Source of the DNA: Mesorhabditis belari
Lineage: Eukaryota > Nematoda > Chromadorea > Rhabditida > Rhabditidae
Direction of reading: 5' to 3'
Length of the DNA: 64,000 nucleotides
NCBI GenBank assembly: GCA_958450365.1
Contig: CAUEEP010000428.1
Location: 247,814 to 311,813 of the forward strand
Part shown: positions 22,578-32,890 of the stretch, one piece after another
Position numbering within the stretch: position 1 is the first letter of the stretch
Layout of the letters: every line of letters begins with the position of its first letter
Program-made: the position numbers and the translations under genes
The notes under the pieces: model-generated
What the model was told of the DNA's origin: nothing
The model's database searches: none
Seen by the model: only the letters and a program-made list of their open reading frames with translations

Positions 22578-23077
22578 ATTGTTTATTTTCTCAAACAGTT
22601 TTCAGCAATCGATTGCTGGATGGGAATTTGCTTTCTTTTTCTTTTTATTGGACTAATTGAATTGGGAATTGTCGCATATTTTGATCAAAGAAGTAAGAAA
22701 ATTCAATGAAAAAAGCTAGAGAAAATTTAGAAAGAGTCAAAGAAGCTCAGCAACAAAATCAAGTGAGAAAACAGGAAAAAGCTGAGACTAATCGAGTTTA
22801 GGAAACACTGCTGACTGGCTATCAAAACTACAATCACCATGGAAATAAAGTAATGTTTCAAATGTTTCAAAACGATTATGTTTCAAAGTTTCAACGTTTC
22901 TTTAGCCTTACAAAGGATGGAATTTGCGTTGGCTGTTCAGGAATGATTTTCCGAACTTTATTGATGTCATTTCAAGTTGATTTGATCATTTTTCTCTAAT
23001 CTCATTTTTTAGGGATCCTTTTTCCGATTGGATTTTTCATTTTCATGGGGATTTATGTTTTTCGTGTTTTCTTATAA
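20718..23077 (+). CDS. cys-loop ligand-gated ion channel subunit
   Basis: Fourteen exons (20718-20833, 20887-20965, 21010-21148, 21618-21642, 21731-21810, 21856-21978, 22075-22190, 22239-22313, 22355-22415, 22456-22501, 22606-22692, 22731-22795, 22906-22975, 23013-23077) with all phases joined. The ligand domain has QWKDPRLSY, WTPDTFIP and a cys-loop with exactly 13 residues between cysteines (TLPCAIDYSRYPMMNVTC). Helix 1 is IPSTMIVMISWISFWI, helix 2 IAPKAMISMSAMILMFI, helix 3 IDCWMGICFLFLFIGLIELG, helix 4 ILFPIGFFIFMGIYVFRVFL. These channels open to a neurotransmitter at the plasma membrane. Oddities: the usual Pro-x-Asp of the cys-loop is Pro-Met-Met, and helix 2 reads PKAMISM where anion channels have PARVxLG. 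The signal-peptide exon is missing and probably lies upstream, beyond the mariner. Ion selectivity cannot be assigned. Confidence 0.9.
21250..21518. mobile_element. MITE (TACCGTAAATACTG family), copy 1
   Basis: 269 bp with inverted ends TACCGTAAATACTGCAATAG and GTACTATTACAGTATTTATG. A second copy lies at 38712-39186. It is intronic in the channel gene. Confidence 0.9.
21975..22050. repeat. AGTACATCAAAT short tandem repeat in a channel intron
   Basis: Five or six units of about 12-14 bp beginning right after the 5' splice site. Confidence 0.75.
22510..22576. repeat. (GTT)n microsatellite, about 22 units
   Basis: Nearly pure GTT trinucleotides within the intron between the helix 2 loop and helix 3 exons of the channel gene. 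It is not translated if the splice sites are right. Confidence 0.95.
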
Positions 23078-23176
23078 GAATAAGGATCAAAAAGACAAAA
23101 AAAGTGATTAATTTTGTTTGCATAATAAAATATTAGACCAAGTTTCAGATGTACAGTTTAATAACTCAAAGAATGA

Positions 23177-26100
23177 TTAGAATTTTGTGTCGAGAATCTT
23201 GAAGGATTCATTTGCGTGCATTTCGATCTCTTCATCATCATTCTCTTCTCCCGGGTAGTCGTCAAGGCTTAAATTTACTTCAGATTTGCTTTGGCTTGGC
23301 TTTGGCTTGGTTTGATTTAGCTTTGGCTTGGCTTTGGCTTGGCTTTGGCTAGGCTTTGGCTTGGCTTTGGCTTTGACTAATTTTCTATCATTTGGCTAGG
23401 AGAACAGTGAGCACAAAGAGCAAAAAACTTTGAAAATCAAAAACAAACTTCATCTGTAGATATCCATAACTATTTGCGGCCGTCTCAATATGGGAATACA
23501 ATGCAGCTTTCAGATCATAGGCCATTGGTCGATCTGCTGGTTTCTCTTCCCAACATGATTCCATCAATGGTTCTCTAGAGAATAGAAAGATTAGCCTTTG
23601 GACAGTTTACCGGGAAAGTCGCCAACTTTCTATCATTTTATTCTATCATTATTTCTATCACAGCTAGAATTTCAAAACGATCCTATCTTGTTGATTTTTT
23701 CACAGACCGAATCCGCTTTTAGCTATATGGCTTTTAAACGCAAGAAATTTGGCATTAAAAAGAGAAAAATGCGGTCAACGAGGGAATCGAACCCAGACCA
23801 GAAACATCGTCATCGTGTTGTAACCGGGAACACTACCTCTCGGCCACAGGGACAGCCACTTCCGGCACGCGAGGAAACCTTTACAAGGCGAAGCGAGGAA
23901 GCTTTACAAAGGAAACTTTAAAGCCAAATTTCTTGCGTTTGAAAGCCAATTGAGAAAAAGTAAAAGTAGATTCGGATAACTGAACAAGATAGGAAAGATC
24001 TCGTTTTGAAATTCCATCACATTTCGTAGTTAGGAGGCTTTTGGGGGGTAAGTTTTAAACATTTAGAGCTTGACTACCAATTCAAACTCTTCAAAACTTC
24101 CAAAAGTCGATGAAGAGCGAAAGTTTAGATGCCAAATTTGATCTTACAGCCATGGAGGAGTGTCTTGTGGAGTTTCCAAACGATTTCCTTTCTTCACAAA
24201 TTCGAGAACAGCTTCTGATGAGATTGTCGGATAAGGGACAGTGCCAAAAGAGAAGATTTCATAAAGGACAACTCCGTAAGACCACCTGAATATGAAATAA
24301 ATAGCTAATTCTTCAATTCCATCAAACATATCGGATTTGTGGCTGTACTCGGCTTTCTCAATGGCTTCAGGCGCCATCCATTTCAATGGTAATCTTGCCG
24401 GAACTTTCTTTCCAATATACATCAAATTTTCACTTTTTCGACAAAGACCAAAGTCGGATAGCTGAAAAAAATCTTTGATTCTAAAAAATCGGCATTCCCT
24501 TACTTTAGCAACTTTCGCTTTGGTCACTAAAACGTTTCTCGCTGCCACGTCACGGTGGATGATTCCGATTGAGGCGAGAAAAGACTGAATTTTTAAAAAT
24601 TTAACTTTCTTTATAGAAAATAACCTTAATTATATCAGTCAAAGCTATTTATTTTGTTTAAACAAGTTTAGTTTAAGTTTAAGTCGCAAGTTTAAGTCAC
24701 TTACAAGAGCATCACAAATTTGCCAGGCCATCACCGGGAGAATGTCGACCTCGATTGGAGCTGTAGATCTCTAGAAAGGTTTCAGTTATTAAACTGACAA
24801 TTTGTGAGTCAGTTTTAGCTTATTAACTTCTTTGTCCTTAAAACAAACCGTTTTTGGATCACCGAATAGTCGCACGATTGACAGAAGATCACCAAATTCA
24901 CAGAGTTCAGTGACGATCAATGGATGGAGTGGATAGATGTAACAACCCAACATTGTAAGCACGTGAGGGTGGAAACCGAGAGTTTTCATAAAGCGAATCT
25001 CTTGCAGGAACTCAATTCTGAAATTTGTTGTAGAAAATTGAAGTTGAAAAGAATCGGATTGAAAAGAACCTTTCTTCAGCTCCAGCCCCATCGTGGGGTT
25101 TCTTGATGGCCACTGGGTTCTCATCTCTCGCATAATTACCAACCAGCTAAAGATTGAAATTCTAAGCAATGATATCAATATTTTAGTATACCTGAGCTCT
25201 TGGATAGATTATGGAAACTGGTGGCAAGCCGCTGAGCATTCCTGAAATCATTGTATTTATTGGACTATCCAGAAAGTCTTTTCTTTCCGTACTTTCGTTT
25301 AAAAATAACAAATTCACCAATTAACCTTTGGTTTTCTCTAAATAAAAAGTGTTTATTGTTTAATTTTCCATCTTTTTAAGTCAATTTCGATTCACTTTCA
25401 AGCAAATTCAAGAGTGAAAACGTGTTTTTTCGCAAGTTTTGCTCGTTCTTCGTTCTAAATCCCTTTAGAATGAATCCGCAATCGCTCGCTGACCTGGCTT
25501 TTACCTAGGACGGGCACTTTCCCTCTCTCGTCGGCAATCTGTTCCGGTTCGGGTAACACTGGCCGTATCCGAAGGGGGCATTCGATTTTTGACTGTACCG
25601 TGTCGTCGCCCATTTGGCGCAAAACTTCGGTACTGGTGGGGGTGCTGGCCATTTTGGTCTCCACCGTGTAGACGCTCTTTCAGCGCAAAACCACATGGAA
25701 CAGGACCCGTGAAGTGGTCAACTGACTGGCCGTGTCGGGATGTCTTCCCTGTCTCTACAAATTTGGTTCCTTTTCTCTACAAATTTGGTTCCTCTACAAT
25801 GGCATCCCCGCACTCCCTCCTTCTGGGCCAACCATTAGGCCCCGCGGGAAAGATCCCCCACTAGGCTAGTGCCCCCATAGGCCTCCCTCCCGCTGGGCCG
25901 ACCATTAGGCCCAGTGGGAGGGCGCTGCTCGACGTCGAGCCAACTCCGCGTGGTGAGCAGTGGGCATCCCTGGAGAAACCGGGGATGGCTAAGAGCTGGA
26001 CAAAGTAGGTAGGTTAAAAAGAGCTGGACAAGGCAGGAAGTATAAACTCCATGACTAGGGGCACTGTAGCAATTAGAAACATATTGAAATAGTTCATTGA

Positions 26101-29100
26101 AACAAAAGCAAAGCACAGTTTAAATCAATATGATCAATTTTTTGGGACCAAACTTTGCCCTGAATTTTTTTGCCACAAATTCTACAAATTCAAAATCACT
26201 TTCAAAAGTTGGGAATTTCTGTGAATTTCTTAAGCGCTTGATCACTTTTCTTGTAGATTTTTTTAGTTTCTCACCCATAAACACTGAGCCAGCGGCACCG
26301 GAACCGAGCTTCTCCGTGCTGATGTGCAAATTCTGTGGATCGACTTCCCATTCATCTTCGCCTCTGAAAAACTTTGGAAAATTGATGCTAGACCTCTAGA
26401 ACCTTCTGTAAGCAGCCACGTATCGATCAAAGCCAGCATCAGTGATTTCTTGATGCATCTGAAGTTTGAGAATTGGCTAGATCAATTGTCTTCTCTCCAA
26501 CTTTGACCAAAAAGGCAAACTTGAGCTTGAGCCGATTCTCCAAGAAACGAAAGAAGTGGTAAGCAGGTCGATTGAGTAAACTGAAAATGTCGATTGAGTA
26601 AACTGAAAATTTGGGAGTGGAAACTTTTTGCCCAGTCGCCTCTAATGGCCTCTAATGGCCTCTAATGGCCTCTAATGGCCTCTAATGGCCTCTAATGGCC
26701 TCTAATGGCCTCTAAACGCCTCTAATGGCCTCTAATGGCCTCTAATGGCCTCTAATGGCCTCTAAACGCCTCAAAAACCTTGTTTGTGTAAAGAGAACGA
26801 AGACGACAACCACGATAAAGATGACAATCAACAGAAATCCTCCCACTCCAACCGTGAATGCGACCACTGGGAATTTGTCGAGCACAGGGGCGACCGTGGC
26901 TAAGATTTTTACAATTTTTATGCTTGAGAAGAGTCAGAAGTTGTACTTTATAGTTGTAAGTTTCAAAGTGTACCAGAAATTTGCAAAGTTTCCAAAGAAG
27001 GAAAAGTTTTCACTCAACCTGGTGGATTTGCGCACATTCCATACGCTTTTGTTCTATCACTTTCAGACAACATTGTGATATTTTCTTCCTGAATTTGTTT
27101 AAGATCATTAAACTTTTGAATGAATTCGTCAACTTACCGAACTGATAAACGTTTTTGAGGTCTTTTTCACTTCATTCAAATATTTCCTTACATCGTTGTT
27201 CCCCGTTTCGTTCTGCAAAACTTTTTCAAGTTCTTTCGTTTATTCTCACCGGTTTTGTCCAGAAGATCTTCATAATATAATTGTTTATTGAATAACTTCT
27301 TAACATCGCGTCATTCCAACGGGTTTTCATGTCAACGAAACGATCGATAGCTGAATTTTCAACGTCAACTATCATATTAGGGTGGTGCAAAAGAAACTGC
27401 AAAAGAAACTCTCATCGTCAGCTACATTTTCCGACCCCACATCGATAGGTTCTGATAAGCGGTTCTCGAGATTTCGAGCAATTTAGGCGACGCTCAGGGT
27501 GCACTACTATTAAGGTGGTGCAAAAGAAACTGCCGATGGGTATCAGCTCTCATTTATCAGAAACGAGCGATGCTAACGGCATTATTTTTTTTAGGTTTTG
27601 TTCGCATATTTGTTTGCTATTTATTTTGACATTTGAATTTTTTGGTTGTTGTTTATTTTATTTAAAAATGCTTATATTTTTTATTTAGATCTTGGTGGAG
27701 CAAATGTTTGTGCTACGGGCAGCATTGCTGTTTAACTTCAAAATTGGAAAATCTGCTGCCGAATCGCATCGTTCTCTCTGTTCTGCTTTTAGAGATGGCA
27801 GTTTGTCTCTCAGGCAGTGTCAGACTTGGTTTCAACGATTCCGAGAGGGAGACGAGACTTTGGAAGATTACGAGCACGGTGTGAGGCCAGAAGTCGTGAA
27901 CGAAGCCAAGCTGAGGGACGAAGCCAAGCTGAGGGACGAAGCCAAGCTGAGGGACGAAGCCAAGCTGAGGGACGAAGCCAAGCTGAGGGACGAAGCCAAG
28001 CTGAGGGACGAAGCCAAGCTGAGGGACGAAGCCAAGCTGAGGGACGAAGCCAAGCTGAGGGACGAAGCCAAGCTGAGGGACGAAGCCAAGCTGAGGGACG
28101 AAGCCAAGCTGAGGGACGAAGCCAAGCTGAGGGACGAAGCCAAGCTGAGGGACGAAGCCAAGCTGAGGGACGAAGCCAAGCTGAGGGACGAAGCCAAGCT
28201 GAGGGACGAAGCCAAGCTGAGGGACGAAGCCAAGCTGAGGGACGAAGCCAAGCTGAGGGACGAAGCCAAGCTGAGGGACGAAGCCAAGCTGAGGGACGAA
28301 GCCAAGCTGAGGGACGAAGCCAAGCTGAGGGACGAAGCCAAGCTGAGGGACGAAGCCAAGCTGAGGGACGTTGTTCAGGCCGATCCATGCCAATCTGCTC
28401 GAGATCTTGCGAAAATATTCCATTGTGATCATGTCACCATCGAACGCCATCTTTTTTTTGAATTTATCGTCAAATCCGGCAGTTTCTTTTGCACCACCCT
28501 AATAGATTCTCTAAATTATAGATCTACTGCAGCTATCGTAATCTTGTCTTTAGATTTAGTCTCTAATTGCTAGCAAGAACAGAGTCAACTCTAGAAAATT
28601 CACCATCATCCATTGGCATTGAGATGAAAGCAAAAACAACAACTTGTTTCTTATCGAGATCATCGTGTGTACAATTATTTTCGAATTTCTCCGTTTGATT
28701 CAAAAGACTCAAGATGTCAATGTCATTTAGACCCCTGAAAATTCGTGAATTTCAAAGCTCACAAACATCTAACCAATTCCACGAATCATAATAAGAATAC
28801 AAAGGTTTTCCATGGTGATCTCTTGGGAATATCGACATGTTTCGAACCTCATCAAAAGTATAGTACAAATTACAGTCATCTTTGTTGAAATCGTATCCCA
28901 AACCTCTTAGAAACATCACTTGACTAAATGAGAAAAAGATTTTCCTTTAACAAGATTTTCCTTTTCCATTTTCCCAACCTGAATGTCACATTCGAGACTG
29001 CTTCTCCAGAATCATGTGCATCTTGTAATTCTTTCAAATCTTTATCCGCACATGTGTCAAACATCGGTTCCATTAGCATCAAATTCCTTAGCGCTTCCTC

Positions 29101-29554
29101 TTCACTGTCTCGATCAAGAATAACCATCACGTAAACGTTGAATTTTGTTTTGCATGTTGGCTGATAGTTTGAGAGAGCGACTGAAAGGGAAAGTGATTGG
29201 GAAAGGTCGGATTTGAACAACTATAAGACTAACACCAAGTTAGTCACCCATTAACTTGTTACAAGTAACAATTTCAAATTTTCCTACTAGCCTTCTTGAG
29301 TTACCGGATTCTCCCTATTAGTATTGCGCCATACTATTCTTTCAATACCCCTCCGAGACCGCAATACTATTAGGGAGATTACAATAAATGTAACATTATT
29401 ATTATTATCATCAAGATCTTGCAATTTACGACTCACGATCAACGCATTTCCTCCTTTCTTCGATTGTCTTATCACTGGCAGTATTGTTAGCAGCCAAAAG
29501 ATTTTCGACAAAACAAAGCAATAACAAAATTAGCCGAAATGGAATTCTTTTCAT
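23177..29554 (-). CDS. receptor tyrosine kinase with unrecognised ectodomain
   Basis: ATG at 29552-29554 begins a signal peptide (MKRIPFRLILLLLCFVENLL) with predicted cleavage near LLAANN. Ectodomain exons 28979-29180, 28774-28923, 28590-28734 and later ones near 27000-27360 contain paired cysteines and NXS/T sites. One membrane helix (VGGFLLIVIFIVVVVFVLF) is at 26779-26899. The kinase is complete: loop LGSGAAGSVFMG, VAIKK, helix C FLQEIRFMKTLG, HRDVAARN, LSDFGLCR, KWMAPEAI, WSYGVVLYEIFSFG and CWEEKPADRPMAY. HRDVAARN marks a tyrosine kinase. A Glu-rich tail ends DTKF. The kinase resembles nematode-expanded receptor kinases (KIN-15/16-like) by motif only. The gene is tail to tail with the channel, 100 bp between stops. 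Its introns hold a mariner, a foldback, a GC-rich insert and minisatellites. I could not fix every exon of the juxtamembrane region and tail. Confidence 0.85.
23285..23385. repeat. TTTGGCTTGGC tandem repeat
   Basis: About nine imperfect 11-12 bp units in the last part of the receptor kinase gene, presumably intronic. Confidence 0.8.
23666..24015. mobile_element. foldback with a tRNA-like core, copy type 1
   Basis: Arms about 23666-23754 and 23923-24015 are inverted (TTTCAAAACGA...CAAGAAATTTGGC against its complement). The unpaired centre on the minus strand contains an A-box-like TGGCCGAGAGG and the B-box GGTTCGATTCC, about 50 bp apart, at 23771-23853. It lies in an intron of the receptor kinase between kinase-domain exons. 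Confidence 0.75.
23771..23853 (-). tRNA. tRNA-like pseudogene inside a foldback
   Basis: A-box and B-box promoter elements are good matches (TGGCCGAGAGGTAGTG, GGTTCGATTCCC). The acceptor stem does not pair cleanly and the anticodon arm is irregular, so I read this as a tRNA relic or Pol III promoter, not a working tRNA. The A-box resembles serine or leucine tRNAs. Confidence 0.4.
25258..26110. mobile_element. composite insertion with a GC-rich block in a kinase-gene intron
   Basis: It starts with a mariner-like end (CCAGAAAGTCTTTTCTTTCC, then AAATTCACCAATTAACC). From about 25470 to 26040 the composition becomes strikingly GC-rich. Within it the module GGGCCRACCATTAGGCCC occurs twice (near 25826 and 25896), and CTACAAATTTGGTTCCT occurs twice at 25755-25800. 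Open frames here match no family that I know. Its neighbours are the glycine-loop exon at about 26300 and the small exon at about 25190-25240. Confidence 0.5.
26637..26768. repeat. 10-bp tandem repeat CTCTAATGGC, 13 copies
   Basis: Near-perfect copies with a CTCTAAACGC variant at two positions. It lies in the intron just downstream of the membrane-helix exon of the kinase gene. Confidence 0.95.
27380..28500 (+). mobile_element. mariner lacking its catalytic domain, repeat-expanded
   Basis: Ends AGGGTGGTGCAAAAGAAACT and AGTTTCTTTTGCACCACCCT are inverted repeats. A fragment of the AATAGTAGTGCACCC MITE is nested near 27400-27515. The only coding part is the paired helix-turn-helix N-terminus at 27692-28460. 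After the second helix-turn-helix (VTIERHL) the sequence runs straight to the right end, so the whole DDD domain is deleted. It is intronic in the receptor kinase gene. Confidence 0.9.
27692..28573 (+). pseudogene. mariner transposase N-terminus with 26 in-frame EAKLRD repeats
   Basis: The first helix-turn-helix domain (IGKSAAESHRSLC, CQTWFQRFREGDETLEDYE) and the start of the second (QSARDLAKIFHCDHVTIERH) are typical of mariner DNA-binding regions. Between them, where a mariner has a short Gly-Arg-Pro linker, lie 26 tandem copies of a hexapeptide, residues EAKLRD. The frame stays open through the array and past the right terminal repeat. No catalytic Asp is present. It could bind DNA but not cut it. 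Whether it is expressed is unknown. Confidence 0.85.
27902..28369. repeat. 18-bp perfect tandem repeat, 26 copies
   Basis: GAAGCCAAGCTGAGGGAC repeated 26 times (468 bp) with no mismatch that I can see. Because the unit is a multiple of three and stop-free, several frames on both strands stay open through it; only the plus frame that joins transposase sequence on both sides is meaningful. Confidence 0.98.
29306..29384. repeat. 79-bp palindromic mini-element
   Basis: TCTCCCTATTAGTATTGCG and GCAATACTATTAGGGAGA face each other across about 40 bp. It resembles a very small MITE and lies in the first intron of the kinase gene. Confidence 0.7.
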
Positions 29555-31388
29555 TAATTTTGGATAGTTTAATTTGAAATGAGAAAATCTTAAAGAAAAT
29601 CTTTTAAAAAGAGTCAAGTTGGGGTATTTTTTTTTACATTTGTTTAGCCGAACGTAGTCGGGAATTAAAGGAGATCAAGATAACAAAAAAGGAAAACGGG
29701 CGGTTTTTGGAGAATGTTGAATTGTTTGGGACAAAAAACGCCCACACATTGTATTTTTGAAGATTATTGAATGTAGAAGTGTAAAGTTTGTCAATTGATT
29801 ACCGATGCAAGAGTAAAAGTCTGTTCTCATTGTCATTTTTGTAATATGATTCTCTAATATCTCTAAGATGAGGGTTACTCGAAGAGATTTATCTAATGTT
29901 TAACTGTAGAAATAAAGTAATATAAAGTAATCCATCACAAACCAATGGAAGCGATTTACTATTGGAAGTACTCTGATATGTCTAAATCACGATTTGTTAC
30001 TCGGAAGAGGAAAGCATTACACGATTTCAGGCAAATCTTTGTTTGAAATGCCTCTCTAATATGAGGGTTACTGGTTATGAAAACTGGAAAAGACTGGAAA
30101 AGAAATCTAGTTGAAAAATCTCTCATTACAAAGGAAACTATGGCCCCGGGCTTCGATCTATTTCATCTGAGAACGTTAATGATTAACAAGTAGATGCCCT
30201 TGCAAGTATTTTTGACGACCATCTAAATCTCAGCGATAATGACGACTATATAGAAGGATAAAACCTTTCATTTATCAAGTTGTTTTTGTTGTTATACTCT
30301 TTGTTATCTTTTTTGTGGTGCGCTATTTCGTTAAAACTTCTAGCTTCTGGTGATTAAATTTCTTTCATTAGACTAGACTAGTACAGTCCAGGTCAGGTTC
30401 AGGGTTAATTTAGGTGAAGGCTCGTTTGACGGACTCAGAGACCCTTTGCAGGCAAAGCCTAGCCTGGAAAATTGCTTTTGCTTTTGCTATTACTATTGCT
30501 TTTGCTATTGCTTTTGCTTTTGCTTTTGGACAAATCTTTTCTTGAGTTTTCTTAGATTTCATCTTATAATAATAAGATCTTAATTTAGGTGGAGGCTCGT
30601 TTCACACGAGTTTTTAAACGATTTCACGCAAATCTTTGTTTGAAATGCCTCTCTAATATGAGGATTAATGATGAAAACTGGAAAAGAAATCTAGTTGAAA
30701 AATTTCTCATTACAAAGGAAACTATGGTATTTCATCTGAGGACGTTGATGATTAACAAGTAGATGCCCTTGCAAGTATTTTAGTAGTATTTTAGTATAGT
30801 ACACGACCATCTAAATCTCAGCGATAATGACGACGATATAGAAGGATAAAACTTTTGATTTATCAAGTTGTTTTTGTTGTTATACTCTTTGTTATCTTTT
30901 TGTGGAAATGAGTTACAAAGAACGGTTTCTAACTCTTCATATCAATAAAATGAATGACATTGAACGGATATAAAACATTGAATGACATTGAACGGATATT
31001 TTTTTAATTCCCAAAGTCTGTTTGTGTTTTCTTTTCTATTGCAAGACTTAAAAAGTGATTTCTTCAAGTCAGATATGAAACATTCACTTTATTCATTTCC
31101 ATTTGGCGAAAACTTTCTCTTTTTGATGTAAAACTTTGCAAAGAATCCATTTCTGTTCGAAAGCCAACATTCTTTTGATAAATAATTTTCACAATTAAAG
31201 TTAAACCAATGCACCTGAATGTCAAAGGATTATTGTTATTGAAATAAATCAATTTGGCTCTTTCTTCTTATCTCTTTCAATCATAACAAACCGCTACTGA
31301 GCCGACATTTGTGTAATTGAGATTTCGTTGAGATTCAGTGATGTTTCTAGCAAAAATCCTAAATATCTTTCAGTTATAAGTGAAGGTT
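29555..31388. other. interval upstream of the kinase gene
   Basis: No supported exon. It should contain the kinase promoter near 29560-29900. It holds the direct duplication listed separately and a TTGCTTTTGC simple repeat at 30473-30534. Confidence 0.5.
30018..30892. repeat. direct segmental duplication, about 270 bp, two copies
   Basis: Copies at 30018-30290 and 30617-30892 share CAAATCTTTGTTTGAAATGC, GAAATCTAGTTGAAAAATCT, TACAAAGGAAACTATGG, ACGACCATCTAAATCTCAGC and AGTTGTTTTTGTTGTTATAC in order. Each has small private indels. This looks like two relics of one repeat family, with no recognisable protein. Confidence 0.8.
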
Positions 31389-31666
31389 TTATAAGAACGT
31401 TTTCCGGGCCACTTCCACATTTCTAGTATCAAGAAAATACAATAATAAAGCACCGTCAGGCAAAGAAATCTCAACATCGATATCGATTGGAACACCTGGA
31501 AACAATTTTAAATCACAAAAATTTTGCAACCCTACCGCAGTAAAACTTTTGCGTCACATTGTATGCTCCGTACGGTTGACCGTCTGTGTCATCGAAATAA
31601 GCGCTCGTCAAAAATGTTTCCCCATCGCAAACTTGTTTAGCGACACTGTTGTAAACTATAAAGCTT
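31389..31666 (-). CDS. two C-terminal exons of a secreted-type Cys-rich gene
   Basis: An exon at about 31545-31666 (KQVCDGETFLTSAYFDDTDG, YGAYNVTQKFYC) joins in phase to an exon (VPIDIDVEISLPDGALLLYF) that ends in a TAA at 31389-31391. The strands resemble the Cys-rich gene at 35516-36737 upstream and the gene at 39450-41400, so this may be the 3' end of the former, split by 3.8 kb of transposons, or a third relative. The phase at the upstream junction does not close with the last exon that I found there, so at least one exon is missing. Confidence 0.5.
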
Positions 31667-32038
31667 CTCTTTGTTTTTCAATATACCGTAAGTAATGTAA
31701 TTGAAGGGCATACCCTTCTATTTTTTTCCTATCCCTTCTAGAGCGCTTATTTTAAAGCCTTTTTCCTATCCCCTCTAGAGCCTATTAGATCTGCTCTTCT
31801 AATTTTCACCTATCATTGTAAATCTTTAGGTTACCGAAATCAGATCTACTAAATAGATAGGTAATTCAATGTAAAAGGCTTCATTTTCTATTTAATTTTA
31901 TTCTAATAACAAGGATTTAAAGAAATCAATAAAAAGTTAACCATAAAAGAAAAAGTAACAAACAAAAATTGGACATCAAAATTGATCGAAAAAATCAGAA
32001 TCAATAAATGACCATCATTTATTGATTCTGATTAATCA

Positions 32039-32108
32039 ATGATCATTTATTGATCATTTATTGATCATTTATTGATCATTTATTGATCATTTATTGATCA
32101 ATGATCAT
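32039..32108. repeat. 11-bp tandem repeat ATTGATCATTT
   Basis: About six perfect units, adjacent to the pogo-like relic. Confidence 0.9.
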
Positions 32109-32109
32109 T

Positions 32110-32790
32110 TCTTCTTCCTATTCATTTCTTTTTCGTAAATCCTGAAATCCTGCCGATTCGAGGAATCCAAAAAGATCGTCGATTTCTTTTTCCATGCGAG
32201 CGTTCTTCAGAAATTATAATCCCATAGAAATCGGACGATCCGGTTTGAAACAGTGGATCAAGTGGTCCTCATCTCCGTTTGAGGCAATGCCGATTCCGCA
32301 CTTTTTAAAAGATTTTCGAATCGTTTCTTCGATGATCCGCTTCAGAAAATCGACTCGTGGCTTCACTCCAGATGATTTGCTGAGTCACGCGTTTTTTAGG
32401 CTCTTTTCTCATGAATCCACAACGCCAATGCCTCATCGATTTCAGTTAAAGCTAAGCGGCGAGCACGGTCAATTCGTTTTCTTTTTTCATGAAGCTTCTC
32501 GAGATCATTTGCTTTTTCGATCTATCGTTGAACACAAGAGCGATTAATCTTGAAAAACTTGGCAGTCGATTGAATAGAAGTCGAACGAGCCAGCTTCACA
32601 ACGTCAAGTTTTGCCTTCACGTCGACCGCTTTTTGATTTTGATTTTGCTTCTTCCGCTTCTCCAACTCTGTGCTTGCATTTGAATTCGCATCCGCATCAC
32701 TTCCATCATCTTTTGCATTCAATTCTCCATCGAATTCCTCATCTTGATTCCATGCAGGCTGAAATTGCCTTCAATCGCGAAACTCTTCGA
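32110..32790 (-). pseudogene. pogo/CENP-B-like transposase relic
   Basis: On the minus strand an N-terminal psq/CENP-B-type helix-turn-helix reads VKAKLDVVKLARSTSIQSTA then KFFKINRSCVQR (32522-32722). After a stop and frame changes it is followed by relics including RIIEETIRKSFKKCGI. The catalytic DDE region is missing, as if the 5' and 3' coding ends had been joined by internal deletion. It lies between transposons in the 31.7-35.4 kb insertion-rich interval. Confidence 0.6.
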
Positions 32791-32849
32791 ATCCGTCGTT
32801 GAGAATGCCCATTCTACCTGAAAAAAAAACAATTGGAAACGTATTAAGA

Positions 32850-32890
32850 AATTGTAAAACATTGAAAAATTCAATATTTTACAATTTCTC
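32850..32890. repeat. near-perfect 17-bp stem hairpin
   Basis: GAAATTGTAAAACATTGAA faces TTCAATATTTTACAATTTC across a few bases. It is AT-rich and of unknown role. Confidence 0.6.

Noticed and set aside
22430..22660. Poly-Cys frame over (GTT)n
   Set aside because: It is an intronic microsatellite of the channel gene; the exons on both sides join in another frame.
27713..28450. Long minus-strand open frames (VPQLGF and SLAS-type repeats) over the 18-bp array
   Set aside because: They exist only because the unit is a multiple of three without stops; the sense frame is the plus one that joins transposase sequence on both sides.
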